A stretch of 64,000 nt of DNA from Pseudomethylobacillus aquaticus (GCF_003730115.1 NZ_RJVP01000004.1:62001-126000), one strand, 5' to 3'. Shown: positions 43,696-52,466, counted from the stretch's first letter. Numbers and translations are program-made. Notes: generated by a model not told the origin, from the sequence alone.

Positions 43696-45430
43696 GGAGC
43701 AGATCGTCCTCGTCAGTATCGGGGAAGGATGCGGGCTGCTGAGCAGTCAAAGCGGCTGGTGCGGGCTCACTCACCACCACGGGGCGCAGAAAGATCACCA
43801 GTTCCGATTTTTTCTGCAATTCGGCTTTGCCGGTGAACAGTTTTCCCAGCAAGGGCAGGCGGTGCAGGCCCGGCACCTGGTCACGGTTATCACGTTGTTC
43901 GTCCTGCATCAGCCCGCCCAGGATCGCCGTTTCACCGCTGCTCACATGCAACAGCGATTCCATCTCGCGTACCTGAATGATGGGGATGCTGGAGGCGATG
44001 CGGTTGCCGTTCACCACCAGGCTGGGGTTCGGGTCCTGCACATCCCGCACAAAGCGCGAGATGGTGGGGCGTACATTCAGCATCACCTGTTGCGTGCTGC
44101 TGATGTGGGGCGTCACGCTCATCACCACGCCGACCGGCACGGTATGCGGTGTGGTGGTGAACACGGTGTTGAGGTTGGTCTGGGTCTGGCTGGTTTGCGC
44201 CTCAATAGTGAAATACACCAGGTTATCCACCACCTTGAGCACCGCCGTCTGGTTGTTGAGTACCCGTAGCCTGGGGCTGGACAGCACGCGCGTGGTGCCG
44301 AACTGTTGCAACAGGGTGATGGCAGCGCTAAGGTTGGCCAGGATGCCGCTGCCGGTATAGGTGTAGCCAGCGCGGAATTGCGAATTGGGGCTGGGCGCGG
44401 AAGGGTCGGTGATGCCGGGACGCAAGGACTGGCGGATAAACAGGCCGTTATCCTCGCCGCCCTGTGCGATGCGGCTCCAGTCTATGCCGGCCTGAAAGGC
44501 ATCGCGCAGCTCGACCTCCACGATGGATGCCTCGATCATCACCTGGCGTCTGGCGCTTTGCATGATGCGGTCCAGCAGGGCCGCCACTTTTTTGTGCTGC
44601 TTCTCAGTGGCAAGCACACTGAGGATGCCGGTTTCGGTGTTGGCGATCACATTCGTCCTGAGGGTTTTGCTGCCAGTGCTGTCTGCGACAGTTGGGCGCT
44701 GTTCCGCCGGGTTGCTGATGGTTGCTGCGCTTGGTGGCATGCCGGGGATGGCCGGTGCCGGTGCGCTAACAGGCGCTGATATACTGCGTTCAGCGACAAG
44801 TTCGCCCAGCAGCGACTGGACGTTGCGCAGCAGCGATTCCCAGAAATGATGTCTGGAACTGCTGGCCACCTGAGTACGTGAGCCATTGGCATTGCTGCTG
44901 GCAGGCAGGGTGCTGGTTCTGCCCGTGGCGCTGCCTGTGGTCGCGATCTCCGATGCGGCGCCAACTGACAGGCTGGTGTCGCGGCTGAGGTTGAGGTAGT
45001 CCACGGCGTAATGCCGCACCACTGGCCGGTCAGGGCGTATGCTCAGCACGTCCTCATCCAGGCGGTAGCTGATGTCGGATTGATTGGCTAGCCGCTGCAG
45101 GATACGGTGCAGCGGCTGATCCAGTGCATGCAGCGTGGCTTTGCCATCGATAGCCGGATCGATGTCCATATTGAGTTGATTGTCGCGTGCCAGTGCGAAC
45201 AGGATCTCTTTGACCGGCACCTCGTGCACCACCACGCTGAAGTGCTGCTGCATGAAGGCGGGCATAGGCTTGACCGTGTCATGCAGGGTGGTTTCAGCGG
45301 CCGGGCTACTGGCTGTCTCAAGTGCAACCAGCGGTGCCGGGTTGGTGATGGGCTGAGGTGCAGCTGGAGACAGGCAGCTACATAAGCACAAGGCGCTTGT
45401 GACGATGCCAGCTTTGACCAGAACGCGCAT
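43682..45430 (-). CDS. mshL: Outer-membrane secretin (MshL/GspD family)
   Basis: This 582-residue secretin forms the outer-membrane gate. A lipoprotein-type signal with a cysteine-rich box (CLCSC, Cys19) is followed by an N-terminal STN/secretin-N region (about 60-135, VVVHEVPVKEILFALARDNQLNMDI). A low-complexity serine- and alanine-rich linker (about 160-265) and the secretin core follow (about 270-555). The core has VMIEASIVEVELRDAFQAGIDW, VLSSPRLRVLNNQTAVLKV and the C-terminal signature SSGETAILGGLMQDE. It is the first large gene of the operon. The linker is longer than usual in MshL. No ribosome site is visible at its ATG; coupling to a small upstream reading frame is possible. Confidence 0.9.
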   Translation of the reverse strand: MRVLVKAGIVTSALCLCSCLSPAAPQPITNPAPLVALETASSPAAETTLHDTVKPMPAFMQQHFSVVVHEVPVKEILFALARDNQLNMDIDPAIDGKATLHALDQPLHRILQRLANQSDISYRLDEDVLSIRPDRPVVRHYAVDYLNLSRDTSLSVGAASEIATTGSATGRTSTLPASSNANGSRTQVASSSRHHFWESLLRNVQSLLGELVAERSISAPVSAPAPAIPGMPPSAATISNPAEQRPTVADSTGSKTLRTNVIANTETGILSVLATEKQHKKVAALLDRIMQSARRQVMIEASIVEVELRDAFQAGIDWSRIAQGGEDNGLFIRQSLRPGITDPSAPSPNSQFRAGYTYTGSGILANLSAAITLLQQFGTTRVLSSPRLRVLNNQTAVLKVVDNLVYFTIEAQTSQTQTNLNTVFTTTPHTVPVGVVMSVTPHISSTQQVMLNVRPTISRFVRDVQDPNPSLVVNGNRIASSIPIIQVREMESLLHVSSGETAILGGLMQDEQRDNRDQVPGLHRLPLLGKLFTGKAELQKKSELVIFLRPVVVSEPAPAALTAQQPASFPDTDEDDLLHATF

Positions 45431-45773
45431 GGAGGACGGCGCAATTTATGGCTGGTTTAGCAGGCAAACCAGCAGGCAGAGCGCGAGTAGACAAGCAGCG
45501 AGCAGGCCAGTCTGGGCAGGCTCTGCCGGGCGCCTGACGCGATGGCATTTTTACTGTGAGTCATGGTGCTCTCCTTGGCGGTCTTAAGCGCCCGCAACGT
45601 CATCACGGGTTAGAATGGATGCAGGCAGCGCTTCTGTCATGTCGTGCCAGTCTACGTGCATGCTCAAGCAAGCAATATTGCCTGCTCTGGTGCAGCAGCT
45701 CGCCGTGTGGCGGCGCACTGAGCGGTGCCTGGAATAAAGTGATTAACACCTTTCTACTGTAAGTGAGCCCTGA
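45431..45773. other. Divergent intergenic region between the pilus operon and cobT
   Basis: This 343-base gap holds the promoters of the leftward pilus operon and the rightward cob operon. A 35-codon reading frame with a good ribosome site lies on the minus strand at 45457-45564 and is listed separately. I see no cobalamin riboswitch here, so cobTSC are not under the B12 box that controls btuB. No convincing sigma70 promoter could be chosen by eye. Confidence 0.5.
45457..45564 (-). CDS. Small reading frame with strong ribosome site upstream of the secretin gene
   Basis: A 35-residue reading frame starts at ATG 45564, six bases after AAGGAG on the minus strand, and ends 26 bases before the secretin ATG, which itself has no recognisable ribosome site. 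The peptide begins MTHSKNAIASGARQSL and ends in a cysteine- and leucine-containing stretch. It may be a leader peptide coupling translation to mshL, or a small membrane peptide. A different frame of the same DNA encodes a clean hydrophobic helix (LLAACLLALCLLVCLL) but has no start codon, so a sequencing or real frameshift is possible. Low confidence. Confidence 0.3.
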   Translation of the reverse strand: MTHSKNAIASGARQSLPRLACSLLVYSRSACWFAC

Positions 45774-46820
45774 TTGCGTATACCCGATATCCTTCCTTTG
45801 AATCAGACCGGTGAGCTTGCTCAAGCATTAGCGGCCAGTATCGACCACAAAACAAAACCTTTGGGGGCGCTGGGCCAGCTGGAAAAACTGGCCTTGCAGA
45901 TCGGCCTGGTGCAGCAAAGCTGCACGCCCGGATTGCAGCGTCCAGTGATGCTGGTGTTCGCGGCAGACCATGGCATCGCCGAAACCGGGGTGAGCCCGTT
46001 CCCGCAGGCGGTGACGCAGCAGATGGTGCTGAACTTCCTGGCTGGCGGTGCCGCCATCAATGTGTTCGCGCGCCAGGCGGGCATGCAGTTGCGTGTGGTG
46101 GATGCGGGGGTGAACCACGTGTTTGAACCTTGTCCGGCCTTGATCGATGCCAAGGTGGCGATGGGTACCGCCAATTTTCTGCACAGCCCGGCCATGACGG
46201 CTGCGCAATGCGCAACGGCTGTGCAGCGCGGCATGGCATTGGCCAGTGCCGAGATCGAAGCGGGCACTAACATCCTCGCATTTGGCGAGATGGGCATCGC
46301 CAATACCAGCTCGGCGGCCGCGTTGATGAGCGTGCTGTGCGAGCTGCCGGTGCACCAGTGCGCCGGGCGTGGTACTGGTCTGGATGATGTGGGCCTGCAA
46401 CACAAGATCAGCATCATCGAGCAAGCGCTCGCACACCATGCGTTGCCGCGCGATGACGTGAAGCAGGTACTGGCTACGCTGGGCGGTTTTGAGATCGCCA
46501 TGATGGCGGGCGCCATGCTGGCCAGTGCGGAGCGACGCGCGTTGATCATTGTGGATGGGTTTATCGCAAGCTCCGCCTTGCTGGTGGCCGCGCGCCTGCA
46601 GCCTGCCGTGCTGGATTATTGCGTGTTCGCACATTGTTCGGGCGAGGCAGGCCACCGCTTGTTGCTCTCGCAGCTGGGTACACGTCCTTTGCTGGATCTG
46701 GGCTTGCGCCTGGGCGAAGGTACCGGCGCGGCATTGGCTTACCCTCTGGTGCAGGCAGCGGTGAATTTCCTCAACGAGATGGCCTCGTTCGCGTCCGCCC
46801 AAGTGTCGGGGCCAGCCTGA
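45774..46820 (+). CDS. cobT: Nicotinate-nucleotide-dimethylbenzimidazole phosphoribosyltransferase CobT
   Basis: CobT activates the lower-ligand base by making alpha-ribazole phosphate from nicotinate mononucleotide and dimethylbenzimidazole. The 348 residues match the family (about 350). Visible blocks are [15 protein letters not shown] near 26-40, [33 protein letters not shown] and the catalytic glutamate in LGEGTGAAL (Glu315, corresponding to Glu317 of the Salmonella enzyme). The start is TTG 45774; the upstream sequence has only a weak ribosome site. First gene of a cobT-cobS-cobC unit with overlapping stops and starts. Confidence 0.95.
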   Translation: MRIPDILPLNQTGELAQALAASIDHKTKPLGALGQLEKLALQIGLVQQSCTPGLQRPVMLVFAADHGIAETGVSPFPQAVTQQMVLNFLAGGAAINVFARQAGMQLRVVDAGVNHVFEPCPALIDAKVAMGTANFLHSPAMTAAQCATAVQRGMALASAEIEAGTNILAFGEMGIANTSSAAALMSVLCELPVHQCAGRGTGLDDVGLQHKISIIEQALAHHALPRDDVKQVLATLGGFEIAMMAGAMLASAERRALIIVDGFIASSALLVAARLQPAVLDYCVFAHCSGEAGHRLLLSQLGTRPLLDLGLRLGEGTGAALAYPLVQAAVNFLNEMASFASAQVSGPA

Positions 46821-47584
46821 TGTGGCGCGATGAGTGGCGTTATTTTCTGACCGCGCTGATGTTCTTCACGCGGGTGCCGGTGCAGCTTCGCGATTATCGT
46901 GAAACTGATCTCAACCGGTCCACGCGCTATTTCCCCTTGATCGGTGTGCTGGTAGGCGTTGTCGCGGCCGCCGTGTTCTGGCTGGCGGGGAAGCTGGTGC
47001 CCTATGATATCGCCATCCTGCTCAGCATGATTGCCACCATCCTGCTGACCGGTGCCTTCCACGAAGATGGTCTGGCCGACGCCGCTGACGGGCTGGGCGG
47101 CGGCGTGGACAAGGAGCAGGCGCTCACCATCATGCAGGATTCGCGCATCGGCAGTTATGCTGCCATCGTGCTGGTGATGGCCTTGCTGTTGAAGTTTCAC
47201 CTGCTGGCGCTGATCCGCCCCGATGTGTTGATGCTGGCCCTGATCGCAGGGCACAGTCTGAGTCGCTACATGGCGGTGCTGGTGATCGTGACACAGTCCT
47301 ATGTGCGCTCCTCGGGGAAATCCAAGCCATTGGCGACGCGCCTGCAGAGTGGCGATGTCTTGCTGGCTTCCTTGTTCGGCCTATTGCCCGTGATCTGGAT
47401 GGGGCTGCACTTTGGCGAGGGTTTGCTGGCTTATGTGCTGCTGCCGGTGCTGGTGATGTGGGCCTGGTTCAGCTACAAACTGCACCGCCGTCTGGGCGGC
47501 TACACCGGCGACTGTCTGGGCGCGACGCAGCAACTCACGGAACTGGCGTTCTATCTGGGTGTGCTGGCCTGGAGCGTGGCGTGA
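46820..47584 (+). CDS. cobS: Cobalamin-5'-phosphate synthase CobS
   Basis: CobS joins AdoGDP-cobinamide with alpha-ribazole (or its phosphate) to give cobalamin in the inner membrane. The 254-residue protein has six or so transmembrane helices. Family motifs include ALMFFTRVPV, RYFPLIGVLVG, the acidic active-site stretch GAFHEDGLADAADGLGGG (about residues 75-92) and QDSRIGSYAAI. The ATG at 46820 overlaps the cobT stop as TGATG, and the gene ends on a GTGA overlap with cobC. Both junctions indicate coupled translation. Confidence 0.95.
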   Translation: MWRDEWRYFLTALMFFTRVPVQLRDYRETDLNRSTRYFPLIGVLVGVVAAAVFWLAGKLVPYDIAILLSMIATILLTGAFHEDGLADAADGLGGGVDKEQALTIMQDSRIGSYAAIVLVMALLLKFHLLALIRPDVLMLALIAGHSLSRYMAVLVIVTQSYVRSSGKSKPLATRLQSGDVLLASLFGLLPVIWMGLHFGEGLLAYVLLPVLVMWAWFSYKLHRRLGGYTGDCLGATQQLTELAFYLGVLAWSVA

Positions 47585-48147
47585 ACCTTTACTTGCTGCG
47601 ACACACCCAGCCCGATGTGGCGCCCGGCATCTGTTACGGACAGACCGATCTGGGCTTGGCTGCCAGCTTTGATGCCGAGTTGCAGCGTATCCGCGCTGGT
47701 CTCGCAGAGGTCCATGTAGACCACGTGCACAGCAGTCCCTTGCAGCGTTGCCAGCGTCTGGCAGCGGCGCTGGCTGCGGGCAAGGTGCATCAGGACCCGC
47801 GTCTGATGGAGCTGGATTTCGGTGAATGGGAATTACAGCTCTGGGAAACCATTCCACGCGGTCTGGTGGAGGTGTGGACGGAGGATTATGTGCAGCATGC
47901 GCCACCCGGTGGAGAATCCTTCTTTGATTTGCAGCAGCGTGCGATAAGCTTCTTTGACGAAGTGAGCGCTAACAACGAGGATCTGTTGGTGGTCACCCAC
48001 GCTGGCGTGATACGCGCCTTGCTGGCGCATGCCCTCAACATGCAGTTGCTGGATGCCTTCCGTCTGCGTGTGGATTACGGCAGTCTGTCGCAGCTGGAGC
48101 TGCAGGATGGTCGAGTGACCGTGTCCGCGGTCAACCGGCGCTTTTAA
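47581..48147 (+). CDS. cobC: Alpha-ribazole phosphatase CobC (histidine phosphatase)
   Basis: This 188-residue histidine-phosphatase-superfamily enzyme removes phosphate from alpha-ribazole 5'-phosphate. The phosphohistidine loop is LLRHTQPD (Arg7, His8). SSPLQRCQRLAAAL, MELDFGEWE and VVTHAGVIRALLAH complete the active site. The GTG start overlaps the cobS stop by four bases. Its 3' end overlaps the convergent cobU by 17 bases, so the two messages share an antisense end. Cob context makes CobC preferable to a general phosphoglycerate mutase-like phosphatase. Confidence 0.92.
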   Translation: MNLYLLRHTQPDVAPGICYGQTDLGLAASFDAELQRIRAGLAEVHVDHVHSSPLQRCQRLAAALAAGKVHQDPRLMELDFGEWELQLWETIPRGLVEVWTEDYVQHAPPGGESFFDLQQRAISFFDEVSANNEDLLVVTHAGVIRALLAHALNMQLLDAFRLRVDYGSLSQLELQDGRVTVSAVNRRF

Positions 48148-48664
48148 GCGTGAGCGGCAAGCCTGCCGCCATGAACAACACCTGCTCGCAGCGGGCGGCA
48201 ACGGCCTGATTCAAGCGGCCTTGCAGGTCCTGGAACTGGCGGTTGATCGCCCCCAGCGGCACGATGCCCATGCCCACTTCGTTGCTCACCAGGATCAGCT
48301 GCCCCGGCAGTGCCTGCAGTGCGGCCAACAAGGCCGCTTGCTCGGCTTCCCAACTGGAACTGGCAGGCGGCTGGCAATCTGCGCAGATCCACTGCGCCAG
48401 CCACACCGTCAGGCAATCGACGATGATGCAGGCATCGGGGCTGGCATGCTGACGCAGTGTTTCAGCCAGAAAATGCGGCGCTTCCACCAATCGCCACTCG
48501 GCCGGCCGGCGTTGCTGATGCTGCTGGATGCGCGCTGCGAATTCCGCATCGTAGACTTGCGCCGTGGCGATGTAGGTGACGGGCAGGCCGCTGGCATGGG
48601 CCAGCGCTTCGGCATGCGCGCTTTTGCCGGAACGGGCGCCGCCCAGGATCAGGGTGGTGGTCAT
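48131..48664 (-). CDS. cobU: Adenosylcobinamide kinase/guanylyltransferase CobU (CobP)
   Basis: This bifunctional 177-residue enzyme phosphorylates adenosylcobinamide and adds GMP. The P-loop GGARSGKS lies at residues 8-15; IVDCLTVWLAQW and LILVSNEVGMGIVPLGAINRQFQD are typical of the family. I place the start at ATG 48664, so the protein opens directly with the P-loop strand; 15 upstream codons from 48709 would reach into the preceding gene. It is the last gene of the riboswitch-led btuB operon and overlaps cobC tail to tail. Confidence 0.93.
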   Translation of the reverse strand: MTTTLILGGARSGKSAHAEALAHASGLPVTYIATAQVYDAEFAARIQQHQQRRPAEWRLVEAPHFLAETLRQHASPDACIIVDCLTVWLAQWICADCQPPASSSWEAEQAALLAALQALPGQLILVSNEVGMGIVPLGAINRQFQDLQGRLNQAVAARCEQVLFMAAGLPLTLKSAG

Positions 48665-48669
48665 GATGG

Positions 48670-49485
48670 TTAATCCCAGTGTTTGCTGAACAGTTGCCGT
48701 GCCGCCCACTGGCGCACGATGGATTGTAGCTGCGGCAGCCCATGGGTGATCACGGACGGGCCGGGCTGCAGGATATCTGCTGATTTGATCTCGTGGATGG
48801 CGCCGTTACGCACCGCCGGGATGGCCTGCCAGCCTGGCCGCTGCATCAGCTGTTCGGGCTGGAATTTCTTGCCGCACCAGGAGGCGATGATGATGTCGGG
48901 CTGACGACGGATGACCTCATCCGCGTCGGCGATGATGCGGTGTTTGGCCTGCGCTTGTGCTGACAAGTCGGCGAAACAGTCATGGCCACCGGCCAGCGCT
49001 ATCAGCTCTGCCACCCAGCCCACGCCGCTGATCATGGGGCTGTCCCATTCTTCGAAATAAATGCTGGGACGTGCCGCCAACTCGCTGGCACTGTCGTGTG
49101 CTTCGGCCATGGTCTGGTTCAGCTGCGCGATCAGCGCCTGTGCCTGGGCACTGGCATCAACCAGAGCGCCCAGCGTGGCGATCATGCGCAAGATGCCGTC
49201 CAGTGTGCGCTGGTTGAAGGCATGCACTTCAATGCCTGCCTTGATCAGCGTGGCGGCGATGTCAGCCTGCAGGTCGGTGCAGGTCAGCACCAGGTCAGGC
49301 TGCAGTGCCAGCACCTTGGCGATGTTGGCACTGGTGTATGCACTGACGCGTGGTTTCTCGCGTCTGGCGATGGTCGGGCGCGTGGTGTAACCGGAGATAC
49401 CCGCGATGCGATGCTGCTGACCGAGCAGATACAGCACCTCGGTGGTTTCGGTGGTCAGGCAGACGATGCGTTGAGGGCTCAGCAT
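48670..49485 (-). CDS. BtuF-like cobalamin-binding protein without signal peptide
   Basis: This 271-residue protein has the class III periplasmic-binding fold of BtuF/FecB: RIVCLTTETTEVLYLLGQ at the start, RVSAYTSANIAKVLALQPDLVLTC, then FEEWDSPMISGVGWVAELIALAGG and PDIIIASWCGKKF in the second lobe. It begins directly with the first strand: there is no signal peptide, and an in-frame TAG nine codons upstream rules out a longer form. The start has AGGA eight bases upstream. BtuC and BtuD genes are absent from the window. It may bind cobamides in the cytoplasm or serve cobU, which starts five bases downstream. Role inferred. Confidence 0.75.
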   Translation of the reverse strand: MLSPQRIVCLTTETTEVLYLLGQQHRIAGISGYTTRPTIARREKPRVSAYTSANIAKVLALQPDLVLTCTDLQADIAATLIKAGIEVHAFNQRTLDGILRMIATLGALVDASAQAQALIAQLNQTMAEAHDSASELAARPSIYFEEWDSPMISGVGWVAELIALAGGHDCFADLSAQAQAKHRIIADADEVIRRQPDIIIASWCGKKFQPEQLMQRPGWQAIPAVRNGAIHEIKSADILQPGPSVITHGLPQLQSIVRQWAARQLFSKHWD

Positions 49486-49515
49486 GGACTCAGTCCTGTG
49501 ACAGGGCTAAAAAGC

Positions 49516-49548
49516 AAAAAGGCCGCACCAGTTGTACCGGTCGGCCTT
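49516..49548 (-). terminator. Terminator between btuM and the btuF-like gene
   Basis: On the minus strand AAGGCCG and CGGCCTT form the outer stem (49542-49548 with 49519-49525), an inner ACCGGT/ACTGGT stem follows, and TTTTT comes after the stem. It lies 15 bases beyond the btuM stop and about 30 bases before the btuF-like ATG, so it may attenuate the downstream genes rather than fully stop the operon. Confidence 0.7.
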
Positions 49549-49563
49549 CAGCGGCGGGCTCGA

Positions 49564-50169
49564 TCAGTGCGCGCTGGACTTGTTGGCAGCAATCACGCGG
49601 GTGGCGATCATGGGGCTGGCGATCACACCTGCACTGCGCAAGCTGCGCACGACCACCCACTGGGCTGCCAGATACATCATGGTGTAGCCCAGATAAGCAG
49701 GCAGGTATTCCCAGCCATGACGCAGCGCTTCGATCACCCCTTCGTCGGGGAAGCGGCCGGAGTACAGATAATAGCTCTGCGTGGAGATGATGAAAGCAAC
49801 GGCGGTGGTGACCATGCCAGTCACGGCATACGGCAGCAGCGCGTAGGCATCGGCAATGCCAGCCAGCCAGCGACCACCCAGCCACATCACCGCGTAGGTC
49901 GGGATCATGCCCCAGTAGCCCGGCGTCAGGCAGAAAGCGTAGAAGCTGTTGAGCCCGGCAGCGCCAAAGTCGATCATGGCCGCCAGTGCCAGCAGGGCCA
50001 CGAACCAGCGCACGCGTTGCAGATACAAGCCGCCCAGCAGGAACAGGGCCAGGCTGGCATCCGGCAGTGAAACGCTGGTCAGCACATGGCTGCCACGCGT
50101 GACCAGCATCAGGATCACGATGCCGGCGGCGATGCTCAGCGTGGAAAGGGTGGAACGGGCATTATTCAT
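49564..50169 (-). CDS. btuM: Cobalamin importer BtuM (solitary ECF S-component type)
   Basis: This 201-residue membrane protein has about six hydrophobic helices and sits between btuB and a BtuF-like gene. It matches the BtuM family, a small inner-membrane B12 transporter related to ECF S-components and described from Thiobacillus denitrificans. The cysteine that ligates cobalt and drives decyanation in that protein is Cys80, and here residue 80 is also a cysteine, in FYAFCLTPGYWG. His28, Asp67 and Tyr85 are also present at the positions I recall as important there. It would carry B12 across the inner membrane in place of BtuCD. Annotation by memory of the family, supported by context. Confidence 0.85.
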   Translation of the reverse strand: MNNARSTLSTLSIAAGIVILMLVTRGSHVLTSVSLPDASLALFLLGGLYLQRVRWFVALLALAAMIDFGAAGLNSFYAFCLTPGYWGMIPTYAVMWLGGRWLAGIADAYALLPYAVTGMVTTAVAFIISTQSYYLYSGRFPDEGVIEALRHGWEYLPAYLGYTMMYLAAQWVVVRSLRSAGVIASPMIATRVIAANKSSAH

Positions 50170-50268
50170 CTAAGTCTCCAACCGTTGCCTGGCCGGTTTT
50201 CACGGCAGGCAACACGATTCATATTAGGTTTGCATCATATCATTTCGCCCCACGCCAGCACAGCCAGC

Positions 50269-52113
50269 TTAGCGTTGCGCCGGCTGCCAGCGCAGGCTGA
50301 CGAACACATTGGTACCCGCCGTGTTGTAGATGAAACCGCCAGTAGCCGGATTGCCGTCGAAAGACAGCGCATAGTCCTTGTCCAGCACGTTGTTGAGGCG
50401 TGCCAGCACGGTCCAGTCCTGGTTCAGCTTGTAGTCGGCCAGCAGGTTCAGCGTGGCATAACCTGCCAGGCGCTGCGTATTGGCGGCGTCGTTGTAACGC
50501 TCGGAGCTGGCCAGTACTTCGGTGCCCCAGCGCCAGTTACCGACTTGTTGCAAAGCACTGAAGTTGGCATGACGGTTGGCACGGCGTACCAGTAGCTTGT
50601 CGGTGTCTTCATCGCGTGGCGACTGGATATCGATACTGGCGTTGAAGCGCCAGTTGTCCCAGCGCTGTGTGCCCGCCAGCGTCAGGCCCTGGATGCGGGC
50701 TTCGTTCACGTTGAAGATGAACGGGGCGCTGGTGAAGTCGAGTGCGATCAGGTCACGGATGCGGTTCTCGTACACGGTCAGCGAAGCATTGCGGGTGGCG
50801 GTGTCATAACGCAGCGTCGCTTCGATATTACGTGATTGCTCCGGCTTCAGGTTGGGGTTGCTGAAGCCTGGGAAGAACAGGTCATTGAAGCTGGGCGCCT
50901 TGAATGCGGTGCCATAGTTGGCCGTGGCGCGCCATTCCGGGGTGATGCTGTAGCCATAACCCAGGCCGCCGGTCTGATGCGTGTCGTACTGTGAGCTTTT
51001 GTCCACGCGATAGCTGGCTTGCAGGGAGTGACGGTCCAGGTTGAGCAGGTAGCTGGCCAGATAGCCGTCGTTGCTGCGTGTGTCACGGTCGAAGCTGGTG
51101 GTGGAATCCACACGCTCTTCCAGCCTGTCGTACAGCAGCGTGAGGGTGCCCACCGGCAGGCGGATGTCATTCTGCCAGCTGAACTGCTGCTGCTTGGTTT
51201 CGAACAGGCTGCGGCCGAATTCCTGGAAGCTTTCCGACTCATCCATGCCGCTACCCAGCTTGAGGGTGGACAACCAGCGGCTGGTGAATTGATTGCGGCT
51301 GGTGATGGCCACGGTCTGCTGGGTGAGTTTGGTGCGGTCGGAGAAGTTGGTCGCATTGAAGCGGCTGTCGAAGCGTGCGCCGCCTTCGCTGCGGAACAGC
51401 TGGATGCCGACTTCGTGGTTCTCGTTGATGCGGTGCGACAGGTTGCCGCTCAGCGCCAGGTTGTGATAACCGTCGTTGTCGCGGAAGCGCGGGTCGCGCG
51501 TCTTCAATGCCGAGTAGCCGCGCGTGTCATAGCTGGATACATTGAACGCATAGCTGGTGTCGCCTACGCTGCCACTCACGCCCGCGTCTGCGGTCTTGGT
51601 GTCATAGCTGCCATAGCCGGCGCTGGCACGGAACGAGGGGCTGCCACCACCTTTGCGTGTGAAGATCTGGATCACGCCACCGATGGCATCCGCGCCATAC
51701 TGGCTGGAGGCCGGGCCGCGCACGATCTCGATACGGTCGATCTGCGCCAGTGGCAGGTTCTCGAACGCGGTGGTGCCCAGTGTGGCAGAGTTCACGCGTA
51801 TGCCATCGATGAGCACGACCACGTGGTTGGAGTTGGTGCCGCGCATGAATACGCTGCTGATCTTGCCTGGCCCGCCGTTGGAGGAGATCTCGATCCCAGG
51901 CTGGGTTTGCAGCAGTTCGACCAGCGAGGCCGAGCCGGCCAGGTCGATATCGTCACGCGTGATCACGCTGATGTCGCGCAAACTGTCGCTGGCGCGTTCG
52001 TTGATGCGGTTGGCCGTGACCACCACTTCGTCGATCTGTAACTGGGTTTCTGTCGCGTAGGCGTTGATGGAGAACAGCAAGCCTGCGAGGCTTGCCGCGA
52101 TATGAGTATGCAT
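50269..52113 (-). CDS. btuB: TonB-dependent vitamin B12 receptor BtuB
   Basis: This outer-membrane cobalamin receptor has about 614 residues. A signal peptide (HIAASLAGLLFSINAYA) is followed by the TonB box DEVVVTA and the plug domain (about 40-150, with SLVELLQTQPGIEISSNGGPG, VFMRGTNSNHVVVLIDGIRVN and IEIVRGPASSQYGADAIGGVI). A 22-strand barrel ends in SLRWQPAQR. I choose ATG 52113, with AAGGG seven bases upstream; ATG 52119 and a farther one at 52170 are alternatives. It is the first gene after the cobalamin riboswitch, which settles the substrate. Confidence 0.93.
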   Translation of the reverse strand: MHTHIAASLAGLLFSINAYATETQLQIDEVVVTANRINERASDSLRDISVITRDDIDLAGSASLVELLQTQPGIEISSNGGPGKISSVFMRGTNSNHVVVLIDGIRVNSATLGTTAFENLPLAQIDRIEIVRGPASSQYGADAIGGVIQIFTRKGGGSPSFRASAGYGSYDTKTADAGVSGSVGDTSYAFNVSSYDTRGYSALKTRDPRFRDNDGYHNLALSGNLSHRINENHEVGIQLFRSEGGARFDSRFNATNFSDRTKLTQQTVAITSRNQFTSRWLSTLKLGSGMDESESFQEFGRSLFETKQQQFSWQNDIRLPVGTLTLLYDRLEERVDSTTSFDRDTRSNDGYLASYLLNLDRHSLQASYRVDKSSQYDTHQTGGLGYGYSITPEWRATANYGTAFKAPSFNDLFFPGFSNPNLKPEQSRNIEATLRYDTATRNASLTVYENRIRDLIALDFTSAPFIFNVNEARIQGLTLAGTQRWDNWRFNASIDIQSPRDEDTDKLLVRRANRHANFSALQQVGNWRWGTEVLASSERYNDAANTQRLAGYATLNLLADYKLNQDWTVLARLNNVLDKDYALSFDGNPATGGFIYNTAGTNVFVSLRWQPAQR

Positions 52114-52256
52114 GGTCATCCCTTGAGCGCCTGCGACCCCGCAGGCGTAAAGCCAGTAATCTTGGAACACAGGGGATGATCAGCAGCAGGTCGTGGCCAG
52201 GTCTGGTGGCCCAGACTGCACAACGCGTCGCAAAACCGTCACCCCGCGGTATTTCC

Positions 52257-52460
52257 AAACATGAGTGACAGGCCGGTCTCCGGGCTCATGCGTCTTGATG
52301 GACCGCCTTCCCATGGCTTAACCACAGTGGCATGTTGATCCATCCGCACGCACTTACCGTTGCGGGGGCAGCACAGGCATTGCAAGGTGGATAACCCCGT
52401 TGCGCACCTGTTTCCCAGTTTCACCTCGTCGCTGGACAGCGATCTGGCACCTGACAACTT
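52257..52460 (-). ncRNA. Cobalamin riboswitch upstream of btuB
   Basis: Reading the minus strand, the leader shows the conserved cobalamin riboswitch parts in order: a GGTGCC helix, the GAAACTGGGAAACAGGTG segment, AATGCCTGTGCTGCCCCCGC, CAACGGTAA, ATGCCACTG and GGGAAGGC, then the B12 box GAGCCCGGAGACCGGCCTG (about 52267-52289). Binding of adenosylcobalamin would close the structure and lower expression of btuB and the genes behind it. A GCGGGGTGACGG stretch immediately after (about 52235-52247) may take part in the switching helix. A sigma70 promoter lies at its 5' end. Confidence 0.95.
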
Positions 52461-52466
52461 GCATCG

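Noticed and set aside
45431-45773. Second cobalamin riboswitch before cobT
   Set aside because: No B12 box or other conserved riboswitch segment is present on the plus strand of this gap.
51019-52041. 340-codon open frame opposite btuB
   Set aside because: Antisense to the btuB coding sequence and without motifs or ribosome site.
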